Shown here piece by piece: positions 1 through 6,616 of a stretch of DNA of 9,848 bases. The DNA comes from Bacteroidota bacterium (GTDB lineage: Bacteria > Bacteroidota > Bacteroidia > Chitinophagales > Chitinophagaceae). How positions within the stretch are numbered: position 1 is the stretch's first letter; the number at the start of each line of letters is the position of its first letter. The notes beneath the pieces were generated by a model. It was not told the DNA's origin and made no database searches. It was given only the letters and a program-made list of their open reading frames with translations. Position numbers and translations under genes: made by a program. The stretch is from positions 1-9,848 of the forward strand of contig JAEVYV010000040.1 in NCBI GenBank assembly GCA_023392575.1, read 5' to 3'.

Positions 1-347
1 GCGTTATTGTGAATATGGCATCCATATTGGGGCAGGCTGGCACCCGGTTTTCTCCGGCCTATGTGGCCGCCAAACATGGTGTGGTGGGATTGACCAAAGC
101 CGCAGCGCTGGAATATGCCAATCAGAACATCCGGATCAACGCTGTGGGGCCAGGTTATATCCTTACGCCTTTGCTTACCAATTCGCTTTCCGGCGAACAA
201 CTGAATGGACTGGTGCCCCTGCACCCTATTGGCCGTCTGGGCCTGCCCCAGAAAATAGCCGAACTGGTACTGTGGCTGAGCTCCGGCAAGTATTCTTTTG
301 TTACCGGATCTTATTATGCCGCCGATGGCGGTTACCTGGCACAATAA
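1..347 (+). CDS. SDR-family oxidoreductase, C-terminal part (5' truncated by window edge)
   Basis: This is the C-terminal half of a classical short-chain dehydrogenase/reductase, a cytoplasmic NAD(P)(H)-dependent oxidoreductase. The frame is already open at the first base (codons begin at base 3, reading V-I-V-N-M-A-S), so the real start and the N-terminal Rossmann nucleotide-binding motif lie outside the window; 114 residues are visible. Counting from the GTG at base 9, the catalytic Ser is S5, 13 residues before the active-site Tyr, and YVAAK (Y18, K22) is the YxxxK motif. NAVGPG (44-49) is the conserved segment after the active site. The end, VTGSYYAADGGY, is the usual SDR tail with its DGG. 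The family is very clear, but the substrate cannot be told because the variable substrate loop gives no diagnostic residue. It converges on the GH97 gene. The bases around the GTG at base 9 encode conserved beta-strand sequence, so that GTG is internal and not a start. Confidence 0.93.
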   Translation, partial: VIVNMASILGQAGTRFSPAYVAAKHGVVGLTKAAALEYANQNIRINAVGPGYILTPLLTNSLSGEQLNGLVPLHPIGRLGLPQKIAELVLWLSSGKYSFVTGSYYAADGGYLAQ

Positions 348-363
348 GCTTTTGCTTAAAAAC

Positions 364-405
364 AAAGACGGGATGTTCGCCTTGGTGTTGGCGAATCCCT
401 CGTTT
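364..405. terminator. Hairpin between two convergent genes, probable bidirectional terminator
   Basis: The arms TTCGCC (376-381) and GGCGAA (390-395) pair perfectly around an 8-base loop. The stem continues outward with GGGA (370-373) against TCCC (396-399) after a 2-base bulge, and weakly with the A-rich 364-368 against the T-rich 400-405. Read on the minus strand, the stem is followed by a T-rich tract (complement of 355-366), so it suits the GH97 transcript best. On the plus strand the tract after the stem is short (TTT). It lies 16 bp past the dehydrogenase stop and 41 bp past the GH97 stop. Confidence 0.6.
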
Positions 406-446
406 GCACAAATTGGGCAGATAGTGCCTGTTCGCAAAACGTTTAA

Positions 447-2591
447 TCAGGAGCGTTGCTTTAATTTTTTGATCTTTTTGACGTCCTCCCCCGTGGCTCT
501 TCTCAGGCTAATGGCAAACCCTCCGCTGGCCGCCAGTGGCTGCTTTAATTTCGATTGGTTGTTTACGATTGCTTTGTAAATGTGATAACTCTGGGGGTTG
601 GTGATGTAATGAGCATCTTTTCCATCCTCGTAAATGGTGGCCACGTAATTTTCATGGGCATCCAAAAAACTAAAATCCACGGTGCTGATCCTTGGGTTTT
701 CATCGGTAATACCGCCCACAAACCATTCGTCCCGGCCCTTGGCTTTGCGGGCAATGGTTAGGTAATCGCCGGGTTCTGCACCCAGTATTTTGGTGTCGTC
801 CCAATCCACGGCCACGTCTTTGATAAACTGAAAGGCATCCGGGAAGCGGTCATAGTTGTCAATAATATCGGCCGCCATTTGCAGGGGGCTGTACATGGTG
901 ACGTACAGGGCCAGTTGTTTGACCAGGGTGGTTTTTACAAACCGTTTGTCGCCGGGCTGATAATAATCCAGCCGGGTTTGAAAAATGCCGGGGGTGTAGT
1001 CCATCGGGCCGCCCATCAGCCGGGTGAAGGGAAGAATAGTGGTGTGCTCGGGGTTGTTGCCGCCAAAGGTTTCGTACTCGGTGCCCCGGGCGGCTTCGGC
1101 GGCAATGGCATTGGGGTAGGTGCGGTTCAGTCCTGTGGGGTGTACCGATTCATGCGAGTTGACCATGATCTTGTAGTGTGCTGCCTTTTGAATGGCCCTG
1201 TTGTAATGGTCCACCATCCACTGGCTGTAATGGTGCTCGCCACGGGGAATGATGTTGCCCACATAGCCCGATTTTACAGCGTTGTACCCATGGTTGACCA
1301 TAAAGCGATAAGCCGTATCTATCCAGCGTTCGTAATTGGTTACGGACGCAGATGTTTCGTGGTGCATAATGATCTTTACCCCCTTTTCGGCCGCATACCG
1401 GGTCAGCATGTTCACATCAAAATCCGGATAGGGGGTAACAAAATCAAAAACAAATTCCTTTGACTTTCCAAACCAGTCTTCCCAGCCTTCGTTCCAGCCT
1501 TCTACCAGTACGGCATCAAAGCCGTGTTTGGCCGCAAAGTCAATGTATTTTTTTACGTTGGCATTGTTGGCTGCGTGGGTTTTGTTCGGAGGTAATTTTT
1601 TATAGTCCGTAATGCCCAGGTGCACATTGTCCACGTCGGCGTAGTTCCAGCTTCCCTGGCCGGGGCAAAACATTTGCCACCACACCCCCACATACTTTAT
1701 GGGTTTGATCCAGTCGGTAGAGGCATATTGAGTGGGCTCATTAAGGTTCAGAATTAATTTGGAGGCCAGGATGTTTTCGGCCCGGTCGGCAACCACCACG
1801 GTGCGCCAGGGAGTGTTGAAAGGGGTTTGGATATAGCCCTTGTTGCCCTGGGCATCCGGCGTTAAATGCGTTTTCAAAACAAAGTTTTTAGGGTCCAGCG
1901 CTACATTCATTCCCGCATAACCAATCAGGGCGGCTTCGTGTATGTTGATGTAGATGCCGTTTTGGGTCTTCAGCATCAGCGGCGTTTGCAGGGCCATGGG
2001 CACCAGGGTTTGCGAGGCGTTGGCGTCATAGCTTTTGTCAAACAACCCAGGCACGGCCGAAAGGGCGGAGGTGGTGTAGCTGTATTCTTCCGTATCATAG
2101 TCGCCGGGAATCCACCAGGCTTTGTGATCGCCGGAAAGAACAAACTGGCTCTCTTCTTCCCTGATGACAAAATAGTTCAGGTTTTTTTGTTGGGGAAACT
2201 CGTACCGAAAGCCCAGGCCGTCGTTAAAGACCCGGAAACGAAGAACGATGTCGCGGTTGGCTTTGGGCTGCGAAAGGGTAACGGCCAGTTCGTTGTAGTG
2301 GTTGACAATGGTTTTTATCTCTCCCAGCACCGGTTGCCAGCTTTCGTTGACGGAAACTGTTTTCTGGCCTTTAACCACAAAGCCATTTAAAAAAGAAGGA
2401 GCGGTGGTCAGGGTTAAGCCCAGCCGGCTTTGGCCGATGACCGGCTGATTTTTGTAGGAGAGCTGGTAATACGGAACACTGTCTTTCAGCTCAAAGCGAA
2501 GCTGGACTTGTCCATTGGGCGACTGGATGGTTTGTGCGGCCACAGCCAGGGCCGTGGCCAAAAGCTGTAAAAAGAAGATTGCCTTTTTCAT
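447..2591 (-). CDS. GH97 alpha-glycosidase, SusB-like (inverting type by active-site residues)
   Basis: This is a 714-residue exported glycoside hydrolase of family 97, close in length to SusB of Bacteroides thetaiotaomicron. It probably releases glucose from alpha-glucans in the periplasm. I start it at the ATG at 2591 because the protein then opens with a signal peptide (MKKAIFFLQLL, cleavage near AVAA-Q); the upstream TTG at 2624 would put 11 unlikely residues in front. The N-terminal beta-sandwich spans about residues 20-285, the (beta/alpha)8 barrel about 290-570 and a C-terminal beta domain the rest. Conserved acidic residues are E219 (IHE), E412 (HHE), E481 (NSHE), E499 and E505 (AARGTE), matching the five Glu of SusB as I recall them. 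At the place where retaining members carry the Asp nucleophile, this protein has SGYVG (441-445), as in inverting members. No susC or susD lies beside it here. The family is certain; the glucosidase specificity is inferred. Confidence 0.93.
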   Translation of the reverse strand: MKKAIFFLQLLATALAVAAQTIQSPNGQVQLRFELKDSVPYYQLSYKNQPVIGQSRLGLTLTTAPSFLNGFVVKGQKTVSVNESWQPVLGEIKTIVNHYNELAVTLSQPKANRDIVLRFRVFNDGLGFRYEFPQQKNLNYFVIREEESQFVLSGDHKAWWIPGDYDTEEYSYTTSALSAVPGLFDKSYDANASQTLVPMALQTPLMLKTQNGIYINIHEAALIGYAGMNVALDPKNFVLKTHLTPDAQGNKGYIQTPFNTPWRTVVVADRAENILASKLILNLNEPTQYASTDWIKPIKYVGVWWQMFCPGQGSWNYADVDNVHLGITDYKKLPPNKTHAANNANVKKYIDFAAKHGFDAVLVEGWNEGWEDWFGKSKEFVFDFVTPYPDFDVNMLTRYAAEKGVKIIMHHETSASVTNYERWIDTAYRFMVNHGYNAVKSGYVGNIIPRGEHHYSQWMVDHYNRAIQKAAHYKIMVNSHESVHPTGLNRTYPNAIAAEAARGTEYETFGGNNPEHTTILPFTRLMGGPMDYTPGIFQTRLDYYQPGDKRFVKTTLVKQLALYVTMYSPLQMAADIIDNYDRFPDAFQFIKDVAVDWDDTKILGAEPGDYLTIARKAKGRDEWFVGGITDENPRISTVDFSFLDAHENYVATIYEDGKDAHYITNPQSYHIYKAIVNNQSKLKQPLAASGGFAISLRRATGEDVKKIKKLKQRS

Positions 2592-2659
2592 GTGCAGAAG
2601 TTTATGAAAGTCTTGACGCAACAATAAAACCCGGGGATAATTAAAGATATAACGACACG

Positions 2660-2686
2660 TTTATCAAACGAGCACTTGTTGATAAA
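2660..2686. promoter_or_regulatory. Palindromic site in the GH97/PAP2 divergent gap, possible operator
   Basis: TTTATCAA (2660-2667) is mirrored exactly by TTGATAAA (2679-2686), giving 8-bp arms 11 bp apart. The 202-bp gap (2592-2793) separates divergent genes. The site is 69 bp upstream of the GH97 start and 107 bp upstream of the PAP2 start, so it more likely concerns GH97. On the GH97 strand a weak -7-like box TATCTTTA (2649 to 2642) lies just downstream of a TTTG (2668 to 2665), but their 15-bp spacing is shorter than usual. A dimeric repressor or activator site is possible; AT-rich palindromes of 8 bp also arise by chance. I see no other convincing signal in this gap. Confidence 0.3.
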
Positions 2687-2793
2687 ACGAAACCGGCCCG
2701 GTCTTGTTGCAGAGCAGAATTTTTGTATTTTACTGCACGGCTCTTTGTTGTGGATAACCAATTTGGAGCGTCGTCATTAAACAAAAACAGTTC

Positions 2794-3756
2794 ATGCTGA
2801 AGGTCAGAAAAGGGTTCATCACCGGCGCTTTGCTTTTTGCAGCCGTGGCCGGTCGTTGCCAAAATCATGAGTTGGATCCAATGTTGTCCGACAGTCTTTG
2901 CAAAACCACACGGTCTGCGGACCCCAACCTCTTTTCCCCATTAGGCATTTCGGCTCCTTCGCCGCGCCTGACTGTGGGCCGTTATTTTTATTTATTGGGG
3001 GGCAATTTCAAACAAGCCCTTGTTCAGCCCTTTCACATGCAAAAAAAGGACTGGAAATACCTGTCTGTTACCGCCCTTTTGGCCGGCGGTTTGTCGTTTG
3101 GCGATGAGCCGGTTCAGCGCTTTGCCTTAAGGCTGCGCACCGAAAACCAGGGCTTGCAAAAAGCCAGCGGCTTTGTTACCAATTTTGGCGACCGTTATGA
3201 ACTGTACACCCTGGGAGCTTTTGGCGCTTATAGCTTTTTGTTTAAAAAAGAAAGAATGCAAACCACCACCCTGCTGGCCAGCCAGGCTTTTGTGACCAGC
3301 AGTGTCTTGGTTTCGGCACTGAAGTTTTTAACGGTACGAACCCGCCCGTCCTATTATCAACAGCTCCAGGAAGCCGAACCTTATTTTTTAGGTCCCTTTG
3401 TTGGCAAAGCCGGTTACAACGGCGACCGGACCAATACCTCCTTTCCCTCGGGACATACGGCTTCTGTTTTTGCGGTAGCTACGGTTTTTGCAAAAGAGTA
3501 CAGGGACCGCCGCTGGGTACCGGCCCTGGCATATGGGGCGGCTACCCTGGTGGGCCTGAGCCGCATTACCGAAAACAAACACTGGGCGACCGATGTTTTT
3601 GCCGGCGCTGCCCTGGGTTATGTAACCGGGCTGCAGGCGGTGAACAGTTACCACAGACGTTTTCCGGCCAAAGCCGCTCACCTGGCAAGGCATTTGAATT
3701 TTAACCTGCAGTATTCGCGGGGAAGTTTGGTGCCGGGGTTGATCTATAAGATCTGA
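2794..3756 (+). CDS. PAP2-superfamily membrane phosphatase
   Basis: This 320-residue protein belongs to the PAP2 (type 2 phosphatidic acid phosphatase) superfamily, membrane enzymes that remove phosphate from lipids such as phosphatidic acid, undecaprenyl diphosphate or lipid A, usually on the periplasmic side. All three signature motifs are intact: KxxxxxxRP at 177-185, PSGH at 218-221 (His221 is the general acid) and SRxxxxxH at 256-263 (His263 is the phosphorylated nucleophile). The N-terminus looks like a signal peptide or anchor (residues 7-20), and about 40-80 is a soluble stretch. Hydrophobic segments near 90-102, 137-150, 160-176, 221-234, 243-256 and 265-280 fit the PAP2 helix bundle. 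The C-terminus (NFNLQYSRG onward) is a short hydrophilic tail of unknown role. The chosen ATG directly precedes the hydrophobic segment. The barrel gene follows 129 bp downstream on the same strand. The substrate is not determined. Confidence 0.9.
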   Translation: MLKVRKGFITGALLFAAVAGRCQNHELDPMLSDSLCKTTRSADPNLFSPLGISAPSPRLTVGRYFYLLGGNFKQALVQPFHMQKKDWKYLSVTALLAGGLSFGDEPVQRFALRLRTENQGLQKASGFVTNFGDRYELYTLGAFGAYSFLFKKERMQTTTLLASQAFVTSSVLVSALKFLTVRTRPSYYQQLQEAEPYFLGPFVGKAGYNGDRTNTSFPSGHTASVFAVATVFAKEYRDRRWVPALAYGAATLVGLSRITENKHWATDVFAGAALGYVTGLQAVNSYHRRFPAKAAHLARHLNFNLQYSRGSLVPGLIYKI

Positions 3757-3885
3757 TTCCAGAACAGTCCTTAAGGGTCAGGTTTTTATGAGGATTTTGA
3801 ATGCTGACGACAGGTGTGTTTGCGAATCACCTAACTTTAAAACGACGGAATACGAAACCATTTCCCACGCTTTAATCAGCGGCCT

Positions 3886-4668
3886 ATGACAAGATGGTGT
3901 TGTTCGATGGCTTTTGCACTGATAGCGGTACTGCCCCCGTGTGCCCGTGCCCAAACCAGTCAGGAGGAAAAAACCAACACGGGGATTATTTATTTTGCCT
4001 TTGGCTCACAACGCATTTTTTATACACCCGGAGACATCCGGGTGCGGCGGGGCGGCAACCCTTCCTTCGACTTTACCTTGTACGGGGTAAAGGCCAGGGA
4101 CGAGGGCGGCCTTAAATGGGAAACAGCGCCGCAGTTCTCCTATACCATAGGATACTATTTTGTCCGAAAAAATTTTGGTATCGAATACCACTACGACCAC
4201 ATCAAATACTTTGTTAGGCCCAACCAGGTTGTGCCTATGAAAGGAACCATCAACGGGAAATACTACGATCAGGATACGGCGCTGACCAAGGATTTTTTTC
4301 AACTGGAGCACTCCGATGGGGCCAATTACGCCATGGTGAATTTTGTAAAATGGTTCCCCCTGCGGGCCGTGAAAAGCAAAAAAATTTCTTTGAATGTATT
4401 GGCAAAGGCGGGCCTGGGTCTGGTAAACCCCAAAACCAATTCAACCATTATGGGCGTCCACCGCGACGACCATTACCACATCTCCGGCTATGTGACAGGC
4501 TTGGAAGGCGGTTTGCGCCTGGGCTTTTTCAAACATATTTTTGTTACCGGCACGTTTAAAGGAACCTATGCCAACTACAACGATTTTTTGATTGCCGGCG
4601 GCCGGGGCAGTCAAAAATGGTTTGCAGCCCAGTTCAATTACATGTTGGGGGCCCAGTTTCCCTTGTAG
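3886..4668 (+). CDS. Predicted outer-membrane beta-barrel protein of unknown function
   Basis: This 260-residue protein starts with a signal peptide (hydrophobic residues 8-19, probable cleavage ARA-Q near residue 22), so it is exported. The mature part is rich in aromatic and glycine residues in alternating patterns typical of outer-membrane beta-strands, for example about 32-40, 82-104, 147-157, 168-180, 198-215, 217-230 and 243-259. This suggests a barrel of roughly 8-10 strands, but strand counting by eye is rough. The end, NYMLGAQFPL, resembles a closing strand, although the last residue is Leu and not the classical Phe. I do not recognise a named family. It has no SusC plug, OmpA domain or TonB box. 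It follows the PAP2 gene after 129 bp with no clear terminator between them, so they may be co-transcribed. An internal ATG at residue 8 is a possible alternative start, but the first ATG leaves a better signal-peptide n-region. Confidence 0.75.
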   Translation: MTRWCCSMAFALIAVLPPCARAQTSQEEKTNTGIIYFAFGSQRIFYTPGDIRVRRGGNPSFDFTLYGVKARDEGGLKWETAPQFSYTIGYYFVRKNFGIEYHYDHIKYFVRPNQVVPMKGTINGKYYDQDTALTKDFFQLEHSDGANYAMVNFVKWFPLRAVKSKKISLNVLAKAGLGLVNPKTNSTIMGVHRDDHYHISGYVTGLEGGLRLGFFKHIFVTGTFKGTYANYNDFLIAGGRGSQKWFAAQFNYMLGAQFPL

Positions 4669-4690
4669 GTTGGGTTCAGAAACTTTTGAG

Positions 4691-4750
4691 TTATTGGTCA
4701 ATTAGCCTGAGCCATTCTTTGATGACCGCTTCCAGGTCTTTGCCCTGTTT
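4691..4750 (-). pseudogene. Possible C-terminal remnant of a decayed gene
   Basis: Downstream of the AHSA1 gene, the minus strand encodes 19 codons reading KQGKDLEAVIKEWLRLIDQ and then TAA (4691-4693), bounded upstream by an in-frame TGA (4751-4753). The peptide has the amphipathic-helix look of a genuine protein C-terminus. Just upstream, other frames give similarly plausible pieces (FATP, then KKVKTG, at about 4745-4773), which would join to it through small frameshifts. No start codon or intact frame precedes it. I cannot name the parent family, and a chance reading is possible. The rest of the 108-bp gap 4669-4776 shows no clear terminator. Confidence 0.3.
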
Positions 4751-4776
4751 TCACCTTCTTGGGGTGGCAAAGCTAT

Positions 4777-5241
4777 TTATGCCGGTACGTCGTTTTTGCG
4801 AAAGTCAAAACCTCCCTTTCTTAAATTGATACCGTATTCCACATAGGCCTTCAGACAGGCCAGAAAATTGGCCCAGCCCTCGGTGTTTCCTTTGAGCCAG
4901 TTGATCCCGGCTTCGTTGTTGTCCATGCTTTTTTCCGTTACGGTCACAATCGTGGAGTAGTTTTCGGCCGGGGTTAAGGTCATTTCAACCAGCAGCTCTT
5001 TGCCGCCGCCGTCCCAGTAGTAGGAGATGAACTTATCCTGCTCCACACTGCCCACCCGGACGGGTACCTGCATGTCAAATTCGGGAAACTTCCAGGTAAG
5101 CTGTTTTCCCGCTTCCATGCGGCCGGTGCTTTCTGAAATAAAATAATTACTCATTTTTTCGGGGCTAACAATGGCTTCAAAAACGTCCGGTGCCGGCTTT
5201 TGAATTTGCAGTGCCACTTTTATTTCAAGAGGTGTTGCCAT
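4777..5241 (-). CDS. SRPBCC / AHSA1-domain protein
   Basis: This 154-residue cytoplasmic protein is a single START-like (SRPBCC) domain of the AHSA1 type, named after the Hsp90 activator Aha1 C-terminal domain. Bacterial stand-alone members form a hydrophobic ligand pocket, but their ligands and roles are mostly unknown. Visible marks are the opening strand with IQKPAPDVFEAI (13-24), where the helix after the first strand packs on the pocket, the central beta-sheet (about 46-104), and the long C-terminal helix with EGWANFLACLKAYVEYG (121-137), the usual AHSA1 ending. The length is normal for the family. It is the third gene of a minus-strand cluster, starting 42 nt after the DUF1801 stop, and such proteins often occur beside DUF1801 genes in Bacteroidota. 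The ATG at 5241 places the first beta-strand directly after it. No Hsp90-binding role should be assumed. Confidence 0.88.
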   Translation of the reverse strand: MATPLEIKVALQIQKPAPDVFEAIVSPEKMSNYFISESTGRMEAGKQLTWKFPEFDMQVPVRVGSVEQDKFISYYWDGGGKELLVEMTLTPAENYSTIVTVTEKSMDNNEAGINWLKGNTEGWANFLACLKAYVEYGINLRKGGFDFRKNDVPA

Positions 5242-5283
5242 AATGATGATAGGTATTTAAATGGTTTTGTAAATGCGTGTCTG

Positions 5284-5652
5284 CTATTTTTTCTTTGCTG
5301 CTTTTTCGCTGTTTTCTTTGACCCGAAATGCCACAATCTTGGAAATCAGCTCGAGCGGCAGGGGTTGGTTGAACGGGAACTGAACCGAGCCTTTGGCCTG
5401 TTTGTAAGCGGCCAGTTCTTTTTTAAATGCCTCAATGCCCGAGGGAACGGGATAAAAGCCAATGTGGTTTTTAAAGGCGCCGAAATGAACCAGGTTTCCG
5501 TGTAAAACAAAAGTGGGGAGGGCATATTTAATGGTTTCTTCTGCATCCGGCGCCGCCTGTTTGATCACGGTCCGTATCTGTTGCAACCGTTTTTGGGTTT
5601 CTTCGGGGAAACCGGCGATGTATGCGTCTATGTTGTTTTTGCCAGAGTCCAT
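5284..5652 (-). CDS. DUF1801 (YdhG-like) protein
   Basis: This 122-residue cytoplasmic protein belongs to the DUF1801/YdhG-like family. Some Bacillus relatives (Fra/YdhG) are described as iron chaperones, but the function is not established for this branch. Typical features are an N-terminal helical part with IDAYIAGFPEETQKRLQQIR (8-27), the conserved PDAEETIKYALPTF (35-48), a strand pair HFGAFKNHIGFYP (56-68) and the helix GIEAFKKEL (72-80). The tail is lysine-rich and ends in KKK. I choose the ATG at 5652 because the family domain starts right there, 5 nt after the stop of the hydrolase gene, a spacing that suggests translational coupling. The same frame stays open for another 510 bp upstream (to an ATG at 6162), inside the hydrolase gene. 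That extension is a shadow of the hydrolase in another frame and encodes nothing recognisable. Confidence 0.88.
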   Translation of the reverse strand: MDSGKNNIDAYIAGFPEETQKRLQQIRTVIKQAAPDAEETIKYALPTFVLHGNLVHFGAFKNHIGFYPVPSGIEAFKKELAAYKQAKGSVQFPFNQPLPLELISKIVAFRVKENSEKAAKKK

Positions 5653-5657
5653 TGTCT

Positions 5658-6593
5658 TTAATTTTTGGATTGTTTGTGTAACGACCGCAGCCAATCGGTG
5701 CACCGCTCGGTCAAGCTTTCGGTTTCGCTTATGTTTAGCGCCAAACCAAAACCATGTCCGCCTTTGGGGTACACGTGCAGTTCCGCCGGTACACCCCGGT
5801 CTTTTAAGGCCTGGTAAAACACCAGGCTGTTTTCCACGGCAACGGTTTGGTCGTCGGTAGCATGCACCAAAAAGGCAGGCGGCGTTTCTTTGGTTATCTG
5901 CAGTTCGCCCGAGTAAAAACGGGCAAGCTGGGGCTCGGGATCTTCGCCAATCAGGTTGTTTTTGGAACCGGTATGCAGAAAGGGTTGCGACATGGTGATC
6001 ACCGGATAGACCAGGACCATGAAGTCGGGTCGCGAAGAAAACCGTTCGATCGTGTCTGCGGCCTGGTGGTTGCCCTTGTCGAAATGAGTACCGGCGGTAG
6101 AAGCAAGATGGCCGCCGGCAGAAAAACCCATGATGCCGATCTGGTCCGGGTTTAGTTTCCACCTGCCGGCATGGGCCCGCACCATTCGTATGGCCCGCTG
6201 GGCGTCCATCAACGGGGATCGGTGCGGCACAACGTTGCTTTTAGAATTGGGCAAACGGTACTTGAGCACCACGGCGGTAATGCCTTTGGAATTCAGCCAT
6301 TTGGCTATATCGGTTCCCTCCCAGTCATAAGCCAGGATGCCGTAGCCGCCGCCGGGGCAAATCACCACAGCCTGCCCGGTTGCGTTTCGGGCGGAGGGGG
6401 CAAAAACGGCTATTTCGGGGTTTTGCACCAGGCTGATTCTGGTGATGTCGGTTTTTTCGGTCTTTTCGGTTTCGGCGGTTTTTTGGTAATTGGGCACCTG
6501 TCCGGCCGGCCAGAGGGCCAGGTTGGTTTCCTGTGCGGCGGCGGGCAAACTTAAACCCATAACAGCTGAAAGAATAAAGGGTCTTTTGATCAT
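5658..6593 (-). CDS. Exported alpha/beta-hydrolase, carbohydrate-esterase type (acetylxylan-esterase-like)
   Basis: This 311-residue alpha/beta-hydrolase has a signal peptide (MIKRPFILSAVMGLSLPAAA-Q, cleavage near residue 20) and probably acts in the periplasm. The oxyanion-hole motif CPGGGY is at 79-84, the nucleophile elbow GFSAGG at 156-161 (Ser158), the acid is probably Asp248 in HATDDQTV (244-251), and the catalytic His is H280 in GGHGFG. The overall pattern, including VENSLVFYQAL after the Asp, matches the esterase group that Bacteroidota genomes often label acetylxylan esterase or, wrongly, endo-xylanase. Removing acetyl groups from plant polysaccharides is therefore likely but not proven. 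It heads the cluster hydrolase, DUF1801, AHSA1. The ATG at 6593 gives a clean signal peptide. A threonine/glutamate/lysine-rich linker (38-49) encoded by a 9-bp tandem repeat sits just before the core domain. Confidence 0.88.
   Translation of the reverse strand: MIKRPFILSAVMGLSLPAAAQETNLALWPAGQVPNYQKTAETEKTEKTDITRISLVQNPEIAVFAPSARNATGQAVVICPGGGYGILAYDWEGTDIAKWLNSKGITAVVLKYRLPNSKSNVVPHRSPLMDAQRAIRMVRAHAGRWKLNPDQIGIMGFSAGGHLASTAGTHFDKGNHQAADTIERFSSRPDFMVLVYPVITMSQPFLHTGSKNNLIGEDPEPQLARFYSGELQITKETPPAFLVHATDDQTVAVENSLVFYQALKDRGVPAELHVYPKGGHGFGLALNISETESLTERCTDWLRSLHKQSKN
6449..6484 (-). repeat. Four 9-bp tandem units inside the hydrolase gene
   Basis: Four consecutive 9-bp units each begin with CGGT on the plus strand (6449-6457, 6458-6466, 6467-6475, 6476-6484). 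The first and last are identical (CGGT followed by five T), and the middle two differ by one and three bases. On the coding strand they encode the tripeptides KTA, ETE, KTE and KTD (residues 38-49), a charged linker between signal peptide and catalytic domain. The unit is three codons, so gain or loss of copies would keep the frame. Confidence 0.7.
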
Positions 6594-6616
6594 GTACGAT
6601 GCGTTGAACGCAGCCT

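Noticed and set aside
879..1463. 194-codon open frame on the plus strand opposite GH97
   Set aside because: It is antisense to conserved GH97 barrel sequence and gives a Gly/Val-rich translation with no signal or domain, which is what an opposite-strand shadow looks like.
2592..2624. Longer GH97 start at the TTG at 2624
   Set aside because: It would place 11 polar residues before a textbook signal peptide that begins at the ATG at 2591.
2641..2868. 75-codon minus-strand frame in the GH97/PAP2 gap
   Set aside because: It overlaps the PAP2 signal-peptide region antisense, resembles no protein I know and spans the probable regulatory sequence of both genes.
3741..3753. GATCT-ATA-AGATC palindrome at the end of the PAP2 gene
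   Set aside because: Only a 5-bp stem within coding sequence, without a T-run; too short to call a terminator or a binding site.
3832..3839. TAACTTTA as a -7 box for the barrel gene
   Set aside because: It misses the final G of the consensus, and the nearest TTTG elements are 9 and 32 bp away, outside the usual spacing.
4300..4320. EHSDGANY in the barrel protein as a PagL-like lipid A deacylase motif
   Set aside because: The spacing does not match the His-x-Ser arrangement and no matching catalytic Glu context is visible, so a deacylase call would be a guess.
5653..6162. 170-codon upstream extension of the DUF1801 gene as a fusion protein
   Set aside because: It lies wholly inside the hydrolase gene in another frame, has no recognisable domain and a composition typical of shadow translation; the DUF1801 domain begins exactly at the ATG at 5652.
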